Assembly: GCA_963971405.1 (NCBI GenBank)
Contig: OZ020489.1
Span: 2,666,001 to 2,730,000, forward strand
Direction of reading: 5' to 3'
DNA from: Psococerastis gibbosa
Taxonomy: Eukaryota; Arthropoda; Insecta; Psocodea; Psocidae
Length of the DNA: 64,000 nucleotides
Positions 48,372 to 58,851 of the stretch are shown here, in pieces. The position numbers and the translations under genes were made by a program. The notes beneath the pieces are model-generated. The model saw only the letters and a program-made list of their open reading frames with translations, made no database searches and was not told where the DNA came from. How positions within the stretch are numbered: the stretch's first letter is position 1; every line of letters starts with the position of its first letter.

Positions 48372-50233
48372 AATTTAAGATTGTTCTTGCTTTAAAACTG
48401 GATCTGTTTGCTTGTACAACATTATTTTCGCTTTTTGAGGTGTTGTTTGCCGTGGCATGTCAATTCCAATGGGGGTCTAGGCTTGAGGGCTGATAGATTA
48501 TCCTCTTTCTTGACGACTACTTTATTCGGGATGTTGTGGTCAGCAACGTAACGCGTTTTTGTCATACATTTCTATTATGTCAAGCCCCGACCTTCCGTTT
48601 CATAGTTCAGTGCCCTACCAGCTGGATTATTCCGCCCAGACTGTTTGATGTTACATAAGTTATACAGCGATCAGCTGACGCGAACAAAGCGGTTCACGTA
48701 GAGTATTGTACCTTTGTTTTCAATTTTATGTTGACTCAGGTTGAAGAGGCAACCTCCTCGTTATTTATAACCGAAGTTAGAGAATCAAGAAAAATTTGGA
48801 CTTTGGGGGATTCAAACCCACAATCTATGCCTTCCTCATCTCCACTTCTGATTATTTCTCTGGTACCAGTCCCCCTATTCTATCATCCTCAATCTGGTTC
48901 TGTAACTCTTTCTTGGCCTTCCCCTTCGTGAACGTTCCCTGTATTACTCTATATAACATTTTAATTTCTATTATCGTATAACTACTCGTAATGACATTAT
49001 TATAATAACAAAATTTGCTTTGGCCAAGTTACTAAAAAAAATCAAGTTGATTTGCTTTCCACTTTTAGCCGCTCAATTAATGAGATATGCAGTAAGCCCA
49101 ATGAACCCCATTTAAGTTCAAATCATATTCTTCGCATACAATAACCAAGAGCTCTATTGACATATCATGAATTATAAATAGTAGGTGGGTCAGCAGGCCG
49201 ATAAAAAACAAATTGGGACACCCATTATGTTATTTGACCTGCTATTTCCAACCCAATATAATTGCATAATTCAACTGCCCATGCGCCAACTATCTGTTGT
49301 TTGTGTATACCAACAGCGGTTGCTATGACTACTTAAGAGATGCTCCTGCAGACCTTATCGATTAAGCTTTAATCTAGTTTATTTCGGTTGAGTACATGGA
49401 TATGTTAGTTTTGTCTGTTTTAACGAAGTTCAGGTTTCCCTGGAGATCGCAGCAGCAGTTAGGCTGAGTTTCATAAAGAGCTGGCCAGTATTATTGGCAG
49501 CGATTATTTATTTTATTTATGATTTACAACTATACAGTACTGTGTTATATTACAAAATTGAATGGGACTAGAGCATTTTGGTGAGTATTTTTTTTATTAT
49601 TTCACTAGTTTTTTTTTAATTACGCCATAGCATTAGTCTTCCGCCCTCAACTTTCTTGAAACCCAATAGCCTACAACACATAATCTAGTAGCGTGATTTG
49701 TTGAATAATGCTTCTTCCTCTTCCCTCTTAGTGCTGGGTACACAGCGTGAGGGGTTCGCCCCGTACCCATTTCTTGAACCCACCCCAGTTCTTGAAAAAT
49801 TAATTGGTGGAAATACTTTCAGATTGCCTTACTTGCAGCTGCCCCGTACAGTATAATATCTACATTTCCATTACTCCTTGCATACGACACTACAATGGCA
49901 TCTCACAAAATCTCACTTTCAGCCTTTTTTTCAGCACACTCCTCACATTGTTATGAAACCCACGCATGATATATGCTTAAACCTATTATTAGGATAGAAT
50001 TTAAAAAAAAATAGAGGACTGCAGTATCCGACGGATTTCCTTTACGGCTCATGGTGGGAGCCGTCATAAACCTTTTTTTCTCTTATTTTTCCATAAAATT
50101 GCAGTTTGTATGTACTATTGCCTTTGTTAAAGTGTTGCTTCCCGTACAGTAAAATTAAGAATTCATTGAGTTCAACCTTGTACAACCATGTACATTTTCA
50201 GCTTTGTCCATCTAAATTAATTTAATGTTTTAG
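48372..50233. other. Intergenic or 5' part of the VOPP1/WBP1-like gene; no exon proven
   Basis: A short frame MDMLVLSVLTKF near 49398 looks faintly like a signal peptide, but its donor (gtttcc) is poor. The upstream exons of the membrane protein may lie here. Confidence 0.3.
48560..48640 (-). repeat. tRNA-like SINE head downstream of SF3B4
   Basis: Minus strand: ccagctggtagggcactgaa and ggtcggggcttga at tRNA A/B spacing. Degenerate. Confidence 0.4.
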
Positions 50234-53200
50234 GTCCTGTCAGACCAATGAGCCGAAGAAGCAATTTTGGGAAACTTGGTATTTCTGGTAAGTTTTTATA
50301 CTATTATTACCTTAGGGAGGTTTATCTAACTTCTTCCTCTTCAGCCTATGCCCCTTGGCTGGTAGGCCATACCGCTGCCTTCCACTCCCCTTTGCAACTC
50401 TGGGAGGATGGACGGTCTACACCTTCAGGATTGCGCAGCCCTCTCCAACAACCAAGACAGAAACCCATTGCGTCTGGGAGGCTCGTCGGCGTATGGCAGA
50501 GATGCCAAGAGCTGGCATTGGATAAAGTAAAGTAAGTAAGTCTTCCTCTCCATCGCGTTCCCGCTATTTGCTCTTCCAGCCACTTTGCGAAACACTACCT
50601 TCTTCTCTGGTTCCTCCAACCCGAACATTCTCATAGCCACTTCATTTCTGATCTAATCCCTTGTTTCCTTAGTCCTTAAAATTGACGTCTTGGTTAGGAC
50701 CTATTTATTATTTGAAGTGCTTTTTTTGGACGAAGGCCCAGTAGTGGCTCAAGGAACATGGTCCCATGGAACCTTGTCCTGCCGATGAATTTTCGGACAT
50801 TATTGGTATTGTTGCTTTTCAATTTATACGTAGTATAAGGAAAGCTTTGTGACGGTCGAAATTTTCGATTCCGAGATTTCAACGGATTTACACGTTTTGA
50901 GGTCCCAGGAACCCAAAAAATTGGTTTTTACGAAATGTCTGTCTGTCTGTAGTTCTGTCTGTTCATCGATTTCCGAGCAAACTAAACGGCCGATTTTGAT
51001 GAAATTTGACATGTAGGTCTACAAAAATCATACCTCGGGACCATTTTTTTTATTTTGGGCCAATTCAATTTGGGGGGGGGGGGGGGTTTATTCTCAAAAA
51101 ATTCCAAAAAAACGTCTAAAAAAATTATTTCTCAAAAACGGCTCAAACGATTTCTTTTAAATTCACATATATTGTAGTCGTTATTAATGTTGACAAAATG
51201 CGGGGGTCGCTTTCCCCTTGATAGTTTTCTTCTGGGGGTAAAAAAATAAAAATAACTAAATTTAAAAGAAAAATGACTAAAAAATATTTTTTCTGCGAAA
51301 CCTTTCTATTGATTATTTCTACCTTCAGGCATGTTTTAGATGTTAAATTGAGTAACGAAACCGGACAGGTTGCTTTCCCAAAAAAAAAATTGGTTTGGCC
51401 AGCAAATTATTTTTTTGAAAAAATGATAGAAAATTCGAGCTCAAATGCATTGCGTGCCCTGCCATTATTGCTGTGTGGTAATTAATGTGTTGGTCTGACC
51501 TATCTAGAATTTATCTCACTTCCAGTGACGTCAGGTAGACAACCCAAGCGATATCGGAAATTAAACCACTGGAAAATTATTTACCATGAAATTACTCATA
51601 TTCTCTATCTACTAATTGATAAATTGGAAAGCATGTTCGAGTAAACTCGGACCGGTTCTTTTTGGAATGGCCTCGAAGTCAACCGAGGCGATAATGGACC
51701 AGCTTCCCGTGGACATAATGTAACAACTTAGCCAAGTGCGGGTACAAGTCGGGCTGGGCCTATAGTAGACAAATTTAAACGAAGGTCCGATCACAGTTTT
51801 TTATGTTAAGGAAACTGGGCTTTGGGTGCCTTCCTGACGAATTAATAGCAGAAGCCTACTTCAATCACGAGTGCATCTCACGTCCAGTCTTCTAACCGAT
51901 CCGAAACCAATTTCGTCACTCTCGTTTTAATGTTTTCACTGTTGTATTAAACATGGCCTGTAACTTTAAATTTGTCATCTGGTTACAGGTTTGGCGTTGG
52001 ATTAGTGTTTGTGCTGATAGTGACTTCTGCCACGACATATTTAGCGAGTTCTTGCAAGCGTAAGCAGCAGAATTTGATACGTATTAGAAACCCAGCTGAT
52101 AGTCCAGGAGAGGTGGTTATAACCACGACCAGTGGCCCGGGAGGCATCATACAACCAGATATCCAGTACTTCAATAACGTCGTTGGCGTTCTCAGGTGGG
52201 TCTAAGCTTAAAATCATTGGAGTCCTAAGTGATATTGTCAGATGTAAGAGATAAGGAAACGCGTCAGGTTATGAACCCTATGGTGTCAGGGACGACAAAA
52301 TCAATGATTTGAATGTCAATATTGATAATTTGGTTGCGTTTCTACCTCGTTCGACGCACAATTTTGAGGCGGTTGAAATGAACAACGGGCAGGACAGCCC
52401 TCCAGAGGATATTGATGTGGTAACTCGAGAGCTCTGCGTTGAGGAAGCAATATGGGGAGAATAGGGAGAAAGAGTCTGCAATAGTTATGTAATTAATGAC
52501 AGCCGGTGCACGAAGAAGTGTCTTGAAGGACCGGAAGACCTTGCAGAAATGGAGGGCCTGGGTAGAAGCTCATACGTGGAGTACATGGACCTGAGCTGAT
52601 CAGGGATGATGTGTCAAGCAATTGGATATCGTCGAATGTACTATTCGACCACAATACTAAGATACTTAGCTTATTTTTTAATGCACTAAACCATTAAGGC
52701 CTTATTATCTTCCCACTGTGTTTTGCTGTCGTTATGTGTGGAATAATACTACTAATGACTCGTTTCCATACTTGGTTAAGTCGATCTGAGGATCCATACG
52801 TCTTGGTCAAGTCCAGCTGATGTCTGTTGCAATGTCATTAATAAGCATGTCGGAGTTTGCCCATTGGCACTTGTAGGCGGTTTGGGTGAACTAGTTTGCC
52901 ATTAGATAGACATTCATTCGGAAACAATACCAATAATGTCCGAAAACCGATGGGGTCGTTGGCAGGGCAGGAGGTTCAATGGGTCGCATTACCTATTCAT
53001 TAAAAACCCCATGGTAATCTACTACTAATGAAATGAATAGAATAAATTGATTATCCTGAATATGACATTTTTGGCATGAAAAAAACAAGCCTCGCCAAGT
53101 TTCTTCGTATTGTAGTTGGATGGTACACGGTATTTATTAAATTTGCAATTGGACTTTTTCTGTTTGCAAATAAATGCTTATTTATTTATTATTTATTTAT

Positions 53201-53440
53201 TATTTATTCATTCCCATCGCACATGGCTGCCTCATTGATTCCTCGTGTAAAATAATTTCTTTCAATTTCAGAACGGGCAGTGCCGAATTAGCAGGTCCTC
53301 TAACACCTCCGTACCCCGCCGTTGAGCCCGTCACCATCGTTAGGGGTTCCGCGCCACCGCAAGGCTTCAGACAGACCCACCACTATACAGAGATAGTTCT
53401 GCCTCCGGGCTACGTCGACTCGGACCACTACAAACCCTGA
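50234..53440 (+). CDS. Small single-pass membrane protein, VOPP1/WBP1-like (5' part missing)
   Basis: Three exons can be joined in frame: 50234-50287, 51989-52195 and 53272-53440 (TGA). The first gives SCQTNEPKKQFWETWYFW, leading straight into a membrane segment FGVGLVFVLIVTSATTYLA, then a basic stop-transfer stretch SSCKRKQQN. The cytoplasmic part continues GEVVITTTSGPGGIIQPD and, in the last exon, AGPLTPPYPAVEPVTIV and HHYTEIVLPPGYVDSDHYKP. The WYFWF block beside the membrane segment followed by a Pro/Tyr-rich tail recalls VOPP1 and WBP1, but a proper alignment was not possible. The start, expected to hold a signal peptide and cysteines, was not identified upstream. A LINE fragment (50370-50535) and a 700-bp repeat lie in the first intron, and a decayed coding remnant (52255-52599) in the second. 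Splice phases are seen; the family call is tentative. Confidence 0.6.
50370..50535 (+). mobile_element. Second copy of the (TAAAG)n-tailed LINE, 3' end only
   Basis: One frame gives LCNSGRMDGLHLQDCAALS and then runs to a stop at a TAAAGTAAAGTAAG tail. It matches the C-terminal Cys/His block [15 protein letters not shown] and the tail of the 29.3-kb LINE and keeps the Cys that copy lost. It lies in the first intron of the VOPP1/WBP1-like gene. Confidence 0.7.
50815..51540 (+). repeat. Repeat family E, second long copy
   Basis: Same order of blocks as at 9.0-9.7 kb, with a shorter (CTGT)n run and a G12 run at 51074. It lies in the first intron of the VOPP1/WBP1-like gene. Confidence 0.75.
52255..52599 (+). 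pseudogene. Decayed coding remnant of unknown family in an intron
   Basis: One reading frame stays codon-like for about 114 codons with a single interruption. It reads GYEPYGVRDDKINDLNVNI, NLVAFLPRSTHNFEAVEMNN, SPPEDIDVVTRELCVEEAI, then DSRCTKKCLEGPEDLAEM and YVEYMDLS before a stop. It is not preceded by an obvious acceptor. I do not recognise the family; a fragment of a transposase or a dead gene are both possible. Confidence 0.45.
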
Positions 53441-54346
53441 TAGCGCTACAACAGAGCTTGGGAAGGTCTACCACTACAAAGAATTAGTGTTTCTGCCAGG
53501 GCAACAGGCTGGCCCACCACTACACGGAGACACTTCTACCTCCGGGCTACGTCGACTCGGACCACTACCAACCCTGATAGCGCTAGTGCATAGCTTCGAG
53601 AAATATACCACGACAAAGAAACCGTTCTACTCTGTGCTGGCGGCTTACATTTCAACCAGCACTTCTGGCAGACTGACCACTACACGAAGATAATTCTACC
53701 TCCAGACTATGTCGATTCGAAACCATTATAGACCATAATAGTGTTGTAGTAGAGCTTTTAGAAACCTACTACTGCAGTAGTTCTACTCTACCTAAATAAA
53801 ATTATCTACTTGGGTTCGGACCATTATAAACCTGAGCTGAGAGAAATCTTCCAGTACACCGAAATAATTCTACTCTAAGTTGTCTACATTTTTGCATCTA
53901 CAAGCTATAGTAGAATCACAGCGAGACATCTATTTCGGACTGTATGAAACTGTGATGTACATAACTACAATAGAGAATATGAGAATTCTACCACTATATA
54001 GAAATAGTTCTACTGCGGGTAGCTTTCACTTTTATCTCAACTTGAAAACATCAGACATTTGGAATTCTATGATTCCTACCAATTAAAACCTGATAGCGCT
54101 GCAATAGACCTGGGAGAAACCTGCCACTATAAAGAAATAGTTCTACTCTGGACTACTTAAATGTCTACTTCTATAAAACTTAATAGAATAAGATCAAAGC
54201 ACTAGAAAGAAATAGTGGTTACCTTCAGGCTACATCGACTCTACCAGTTCTGCAGTAGAGCTCTGAGAGAACTTAGACGAAGCCTCTCACTTACATGGGA
54301 AAACTTCTAACTCCAGAAAACTTACACTCCAAACCCAACTAGCGAC
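53441..54346 (+). repeat. Decaying tandem array of the preceding gene's last exon
   Basis: The end of the last coding exon (CACTATACAGAGATAGTTCT, CCTCCGGGCTACGTCGACTC, GGACCACTAC, CCTGATAGCGCTACAA) recurs about six or seven times at irregular spacing of roughly 80-160 bp up to the ARL6 start codon. The first copy (near 53520-53590) is almost identical over the GGGCTACGTCGACTCGGACC block. Later copies drift, keeping pieces such as GAAATAGTTCTACTC and CCTGATAGCGCTGCAATAGA. None keeps a long frame. It lies in the 3' flank of the gene, and at least part of it is probably transcribed as 3' UTR. Confidence 0.75.
53795..53800 (+). terminator. Possible poly(A) signal of the VOPP1/WBP1-like gene
   Basis: AATAAA lies 355 bp after the stop, inside the decaying terminal-exon array. 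Confidence 0.4.
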
Positions 54347-54925
54347 ATGGGACTCTTTGACAAACTCTCCGCCTTCATCCAGTCGAAGAAACATCTAGAA
54401 GCCCACATCATAGTCGTTGGGCTAAACAACAGCGGTAAATCATCCGTGGTAAGCCAGTTCAAACCAGAAGAAGAAAAAAACCTCGACACCATAGTACCTA
54501 CAGTTGGTTTCAACGTGGAGAAATTCAAAAACCAAAATGTCGGCTTTGTCGCCTTCGACATGAGTGGACAAGGCAGGTATAGGGACTTGTGGGAGCACTA
54601 CTACAAGGAATGCAGTGGGATCATTTTTGTTATAGACTCAAGTGACAAACTTAGATTAGTTGTGGTTAAGGAAGAGCTTAATATGTTGCTACAGCATCCC
54701 GATATAGCGGCGAAGAAAGTGCCTATTTTGTTCTATGCGAATAAGATGGATTTGAAGGATAGTTTGTCCAGTGTGAAGATTGCGGCGGGGTTGAATTTGG
54801 ATCGTATTTTGGACAAGCCGTGGCATATTTGTGCGAGTAATGCGCTGACGGGGGAAGGGCTGCAGGAGGGTGCTGAATGGTTTACCCAGCAAATTAGGGA
54901 GTATCTTTTGTACAATAAAACTTGA
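54347..54925 (+). CDS. ARL6: ADP-ribosylation factor-like protein 6 (BBS3)
   Basis: A 192-residue small GTPase in one uninterrupted frame. ARL6 recruits the BBSome coat to membranes at the cilium base. Motifs: P-loop GLNNSGKSS, switch I PTVGFNVEKF, switch II DMSGQGRYRDLWEHYYKE (the DMSGQG form is typical of ARL6), FVIDSSDKLR, guanine-binding ANKMDL, and PWHICASNALTGEGLQEG for the G5 loop. Length is close to the human protein (186). The start MGLFDKLS matches the family. There is no intron, no upstream coding exon and no poly(A) tract after the stop, so a retrocopy is possible but not shown. AATAAA at 54914-54919 lies inside the last codons (YNKT), so the 3' UTR may be very short. The gene begins where the decaying array of its upstream neighbour ends. 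Confidence 0.95.
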   Translation: MGLFDKLSAFIQSKKHLEAHIIVVGLNNSGKSSVVSQFKPEEEKNLDTIVPTVGFNVEKFKNQNVGFVAFDMSGQGRYRDLWEHYYKECSGIIFVIDSSDKLRLVVVKEELNMLLQHPDIAAKKVPILFYANKMDLKDSLSSVKIAAGLNLDRILDKPWHICASNALTGEGLQEGAEWFTQQIREYLLYNKT

Positions 54926-55394
54926 GACTATTATGTGTATTAGAAGCTATACCTTACGTAGCTCATTTTTTTTTTTTTACTATTGGCCGGAAGGTTGAGG
55001 TACCGTATGAGACTCGACGAAGGGAAAACGTTGCTGGCCTCCAACCTTTCTCCTTCTAAAGAGACAATCGTAGGAGAAAAGATTTACAAGTGTAAAAATC
55101 AAATATCTCATGAAATATGCTTAGGGCTTTCAAAAATATCAGAAGATATTTTTATATGCATATGGCACGTACCTCTTTCTAACACAGATTGACTACAATT
55201 TGAATATTGAATTTGATTTGTACAAAAACCATTGGTGTGGTAGTCCGAAGGAAGAACTACGGACTCCGAACTCGCCAAGGTCAATTTCCAACTCATCCTC
55301 ACAGCTTTTTCGAGGACGTCCGGCCAGTCGTCTTCCTGTCATGCTTGTCACGGTCACGGTCATACCAAGTTGAATCCACCAAAACAGAGCCTGT

Positions 55395-55660
55395 TCCATA
55401 CTGCAGCAAACTTGGTAGTGTGCACAGTGTTGGCAGGGGAACATGGTGGGACAGCGCGCTGAGAGCACATCAATCAGTTTAAGTGAGTGTCAAGTCCGAA
55501 AATAAACTTTTGGCTTTAATATGTTCCCCAAGTGGTTCGAAACCCACTAGAATCTGGAGATACACCCTGCCAGTCAACTCTCCTACTCCCTGAGGTGGAG
55601 TCTGCCCTTAGGGTGCCTCAAGTTAAAAACAGGCTCACTCTCCGCTATGCATTTGCTCTA
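55395..55660 (-). mobile_element. SINE-B copy, long form
   Basis: Minus-strand copy from aacttggtagtgtgcacagt through the ccaagtggttcgaaaccc T-arm-like block to the long-form start. Confidence 0.75.
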
Positions 55661-56347
55661 TAATTATTCAACTTCTTATGAACTTATGCTTTCACAAATA
55701 ATAAAATACAAAGTAACAAGAAACAAATATGACGTTATATTCGGAAACAAAATAAAATTCTATCACATCAAGGCCTACAACGGCTAGGCTTCGTTGTCCA
55801 AAAGGACAAATGCAGAGATAATCAAATTTCACACCAAAATAGTGATCGTAAGAGAGAGAATGAAATAATATGCCCTAGAAGAAAGGCTTCTCTACATTTT
55901 GATGTGGCCGTCAGTAAAGCCGTAGTTATGGAAAGCGTGGTTCAGTACATCAACTCTCCATGACTGTAGCCATTAATGAAAATTAATAGCAACATTTTCT
56001 TCTAAGGTATATACAACTGATGGCTCTACGATCAATATTACCTATAACAATTGATGGATGATACCGTACAAATTGTCCATTTTTCTCTTGATGTTCTGTC
56101 AAATTTCCGGTTCTTATTTCTCATGTCGGTTAAAATTTAATGGATATCCATCTATAATTATTGCAGTTTACATTATAATTATCGTTATGAGAAAAAGGAA
56201 TTACGCTGTAAGGATGGGTTTGAGATCTACAATACGTCTTTCTATATTACAATACATTGAATAGCAACGAATGCTTGTTTTCAGCGATGCACAATAATGC
56301 CCCTTCAAATCGGGTATCTTTCAGGTTCGAAATTGAAAAATATTAAT

Positions 56348-56545
56348 TTTGGACACCAATGTAGTCCAGTTGGCAGAGCACTAAACTTTCCAGCTTAAGG
56401 TCTAGGTTCGAGAAAGGTGCGAGGCTAAATTTTCTGCCGAGCCTGAGTCCACCCAAACCCAATGAGTACTTCACATTCACCGGTAAGGGAAACTGCGGCA
56501 GTCGGGTATGGTGCTGGCCACGAGATCCCAAAGAAAGCAATGCAA
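56348..56545 (+). repeat. tRNA-derived SINE
   Basis: A box tagtccagttggcagagc and B box ggttcgagaaa are 45 bp apart; the tail runs into gcggcagtcgggtatgg. No full cloverleaf, so not a functional tRNA gene. Confidence 0.5.
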
Positions 56546-57438
56546 CTGTCAACAAATATGATTCCCTACCAGCTCACAGATCTCAACCTCAGCTTTTTCT
56601 ATCTGATAGGCTATCTGAAAAACACGCAATTTAGAGGGATCCATAGCATAATCTAAAAGGCAGTGCGACAAAATATAATAGTTCGGGCTGAAAAAACACC
56701 TTCGGCTATCGATAAATTCTTGATAAATATTGCAATTTGGTACTGATATTGAGCCAATAACCGAAGTTGATCATTTCAGCCCAAAAACATTTAACCAAAT
56801 ATACATTCGCTCAAACCTGCACTTTTGAATACGGTAACCATAATAGTGAGGTATTCACAAACTATGAATTTGTTATAAAGTTAGTCTAATCCTGCAAAAC
56901 AATTTCATAAATAAAGTCTTTCCCAGCAAAGTTGTATAAGCGCCACTTTCTGTAACAAACTTTTTTCCACCAAAACATTCTCTAATTCAATCATTTCTGG
57001 AAGATGGTGTATAAACGAGAATAACTAAATGGTTTTTGTCTCGCGTCGCGTTTTGTCGAGGACTTTTCCACAGCAGCCATAGGGCTAGCAGAAGATTTCT
57101 TGCAGAGTTCGGAAGCTGGCGTGAAGCACGAGAGTGCACTGGTTTCCACCAGACACGCCAGATCATGGAAATCTGCTGAAGTAGGCTGTGGGTTTGCACC
57201 AACCAATCACTGAGCTCTATCTCTACAATGGAAAAGACGTCGGCAAATCGCGTGTCCGAGAATTGTCCGCGTGTACCGGGCCTTAAAAAATATATTTTGT
57301 GGTGTTTATAATATTTTGCTCAGTAACTAGGCGGTTCGAAATGCGCGAGTTGCCGACATATTTTTTTTTTCATTTTAGCACATGGGCTTGCTGAATGGTT
57401 GATGCAAAACCACTGAGTCTACTTCAGCAGATTCCTAT

Positions 57439-57834
57439 GAGCGGGGATTCCACCGACCGGCTAGGGCTAAATACAGAAACGGTGACGTGGTAGCAGACAT
57501 TCAAGACTTAGGCGGGGTTTCCACCGACCTCGCATTGCAGAATGCAAATGACATTGACGGAAATGTTTGTTTTCCTCTATTCCATAGTTAAAATTGATCA
57601 ATGATCATACAGTAAAATCACATACAAACAAACTAAAATTAAAAAATGGCGTCATGGGATATGTTAAGTACAAACATTTTAATAGATTTCTGTAAAAAAA
57701 AAATTCTAATTTCCGTCAATGGCATTTGCAATCTGCAATGCTAGGTCGGTGGAAACCCCGCCTAAGCCTTGAATGTCTGCTACCACGTCACGGTTTTTGT
57801 ATTTAGCCTTAGCCGGTCGGTGGAATCCCCGCCT
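57439..57834. mobile_element. Long-inverted-repeat MITE M1, variant ends
   Basis: Ends gcggggattccaccgaccgg and complement, both arms complete; loop in reverse orientation to the 36-kb copy. Confidence 0.88.
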
Positions 57835-58691
57835 TACGCCAGTCTCAGAAATTTTCTGAAGTTGACTCTGTGGCTGAAAAAATACATCGGCAACTCGCGC
57901 GTGACGAATCATCCTTGTAAATCACGCTCCAATTACCTTACATTGTCAATACCCTGACTACTAATTACCGAAAAGTTGCAAGATTATACAAATACAACAT
58001 TTAGAGGCGAAAAAGCATAATCCAAAAACACATCTATCTTATCATAGCTTAACGTTCATGTTTTCGATTTTTATGCTGGTTCGCATGAATGCTACTAGTT
58101 TTAGTACTTACTACGGTTGATAGTTTCGAATTAGTACCTGGTAAAAACGCCAGGCAGGAGGAAGTTGCTGGAATTCACATCTACTGCAAGTTCTGTATAT
58201 ACTTTTTTGTGAGGCTATAAGTAATTTGTTATCTGAAGGACGCGCCTTTTTTAATATTTCACTGGAATCGCGTTCAGATTACATCGATATTTCGGTTGTT
58301 TCAGCGCTTAAAAATTGAACACAATTAGGAATGATTTTACAGTTTTGAATTTAATCAAATTATCGCAATAGACTGTCGTACTAACTTTTATTTCATTTAT
58401 TCATTTACTAATTTTTAGTGTTAAAAAATTGATAATGAAATAAAGCTTCGCCTTTATGCAAAAAGTAAGCTTGCAGAATTGTTCAGTAAGGTAGTTGCGT
58501 AGCAGTGCTAACCTGTCTAACAATATGAAACATGTCGATGAGCATCACTTAGTGTACTGGTCAAGACTGGACAAGGGGGGACCCGCAGTGAAGTGGTAAA
58601 CACGATGGGCCGGTAAGGCTATCTAGTAAGGGGGTTCTTGTTAACCTCTTGAGTGTGCATAGTTGCAGGTAAAATGACATTAAATGAATGT

Positions 58692-58697
58692 TTTATT
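58692..58697 (-). terminator. Poly(A) signal of the PRELI-like gene
   Basis: AATAAA on the minus strand, with a second overlapping copy just upstream, about 155 bp after the stop. Confidence 0.6.
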
Positions 58698-58851
58698 TTA
58701 TTGAAGGCATATATCGTGGATTTGAGTTCCTCCGGGTCCAGATCTTTCTTGATGCTCAGATATTTTCAAGCGATGGTGGGACCGGACTTTAAAGAAGTAC
58801 GACAAATCATTCAATATTTCAATAGCGACATTGACCAAATCCCGAAACCAG

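Noticed and set aside
49396-49435. Signal-peptide start MDMLVLSVLTKF for the VOPP1/WBP1-like gene
   Set aside because: The phase would fit the 50234 exon, but the donor is non-consensus and the expected cysteine-rich part is missing.
54347-54925. Calling ARL6 a proven retrocopy
   Set aside because: No poly(A) remnant, no target-site duplication, and introns of the parent in this lineage are unknown.
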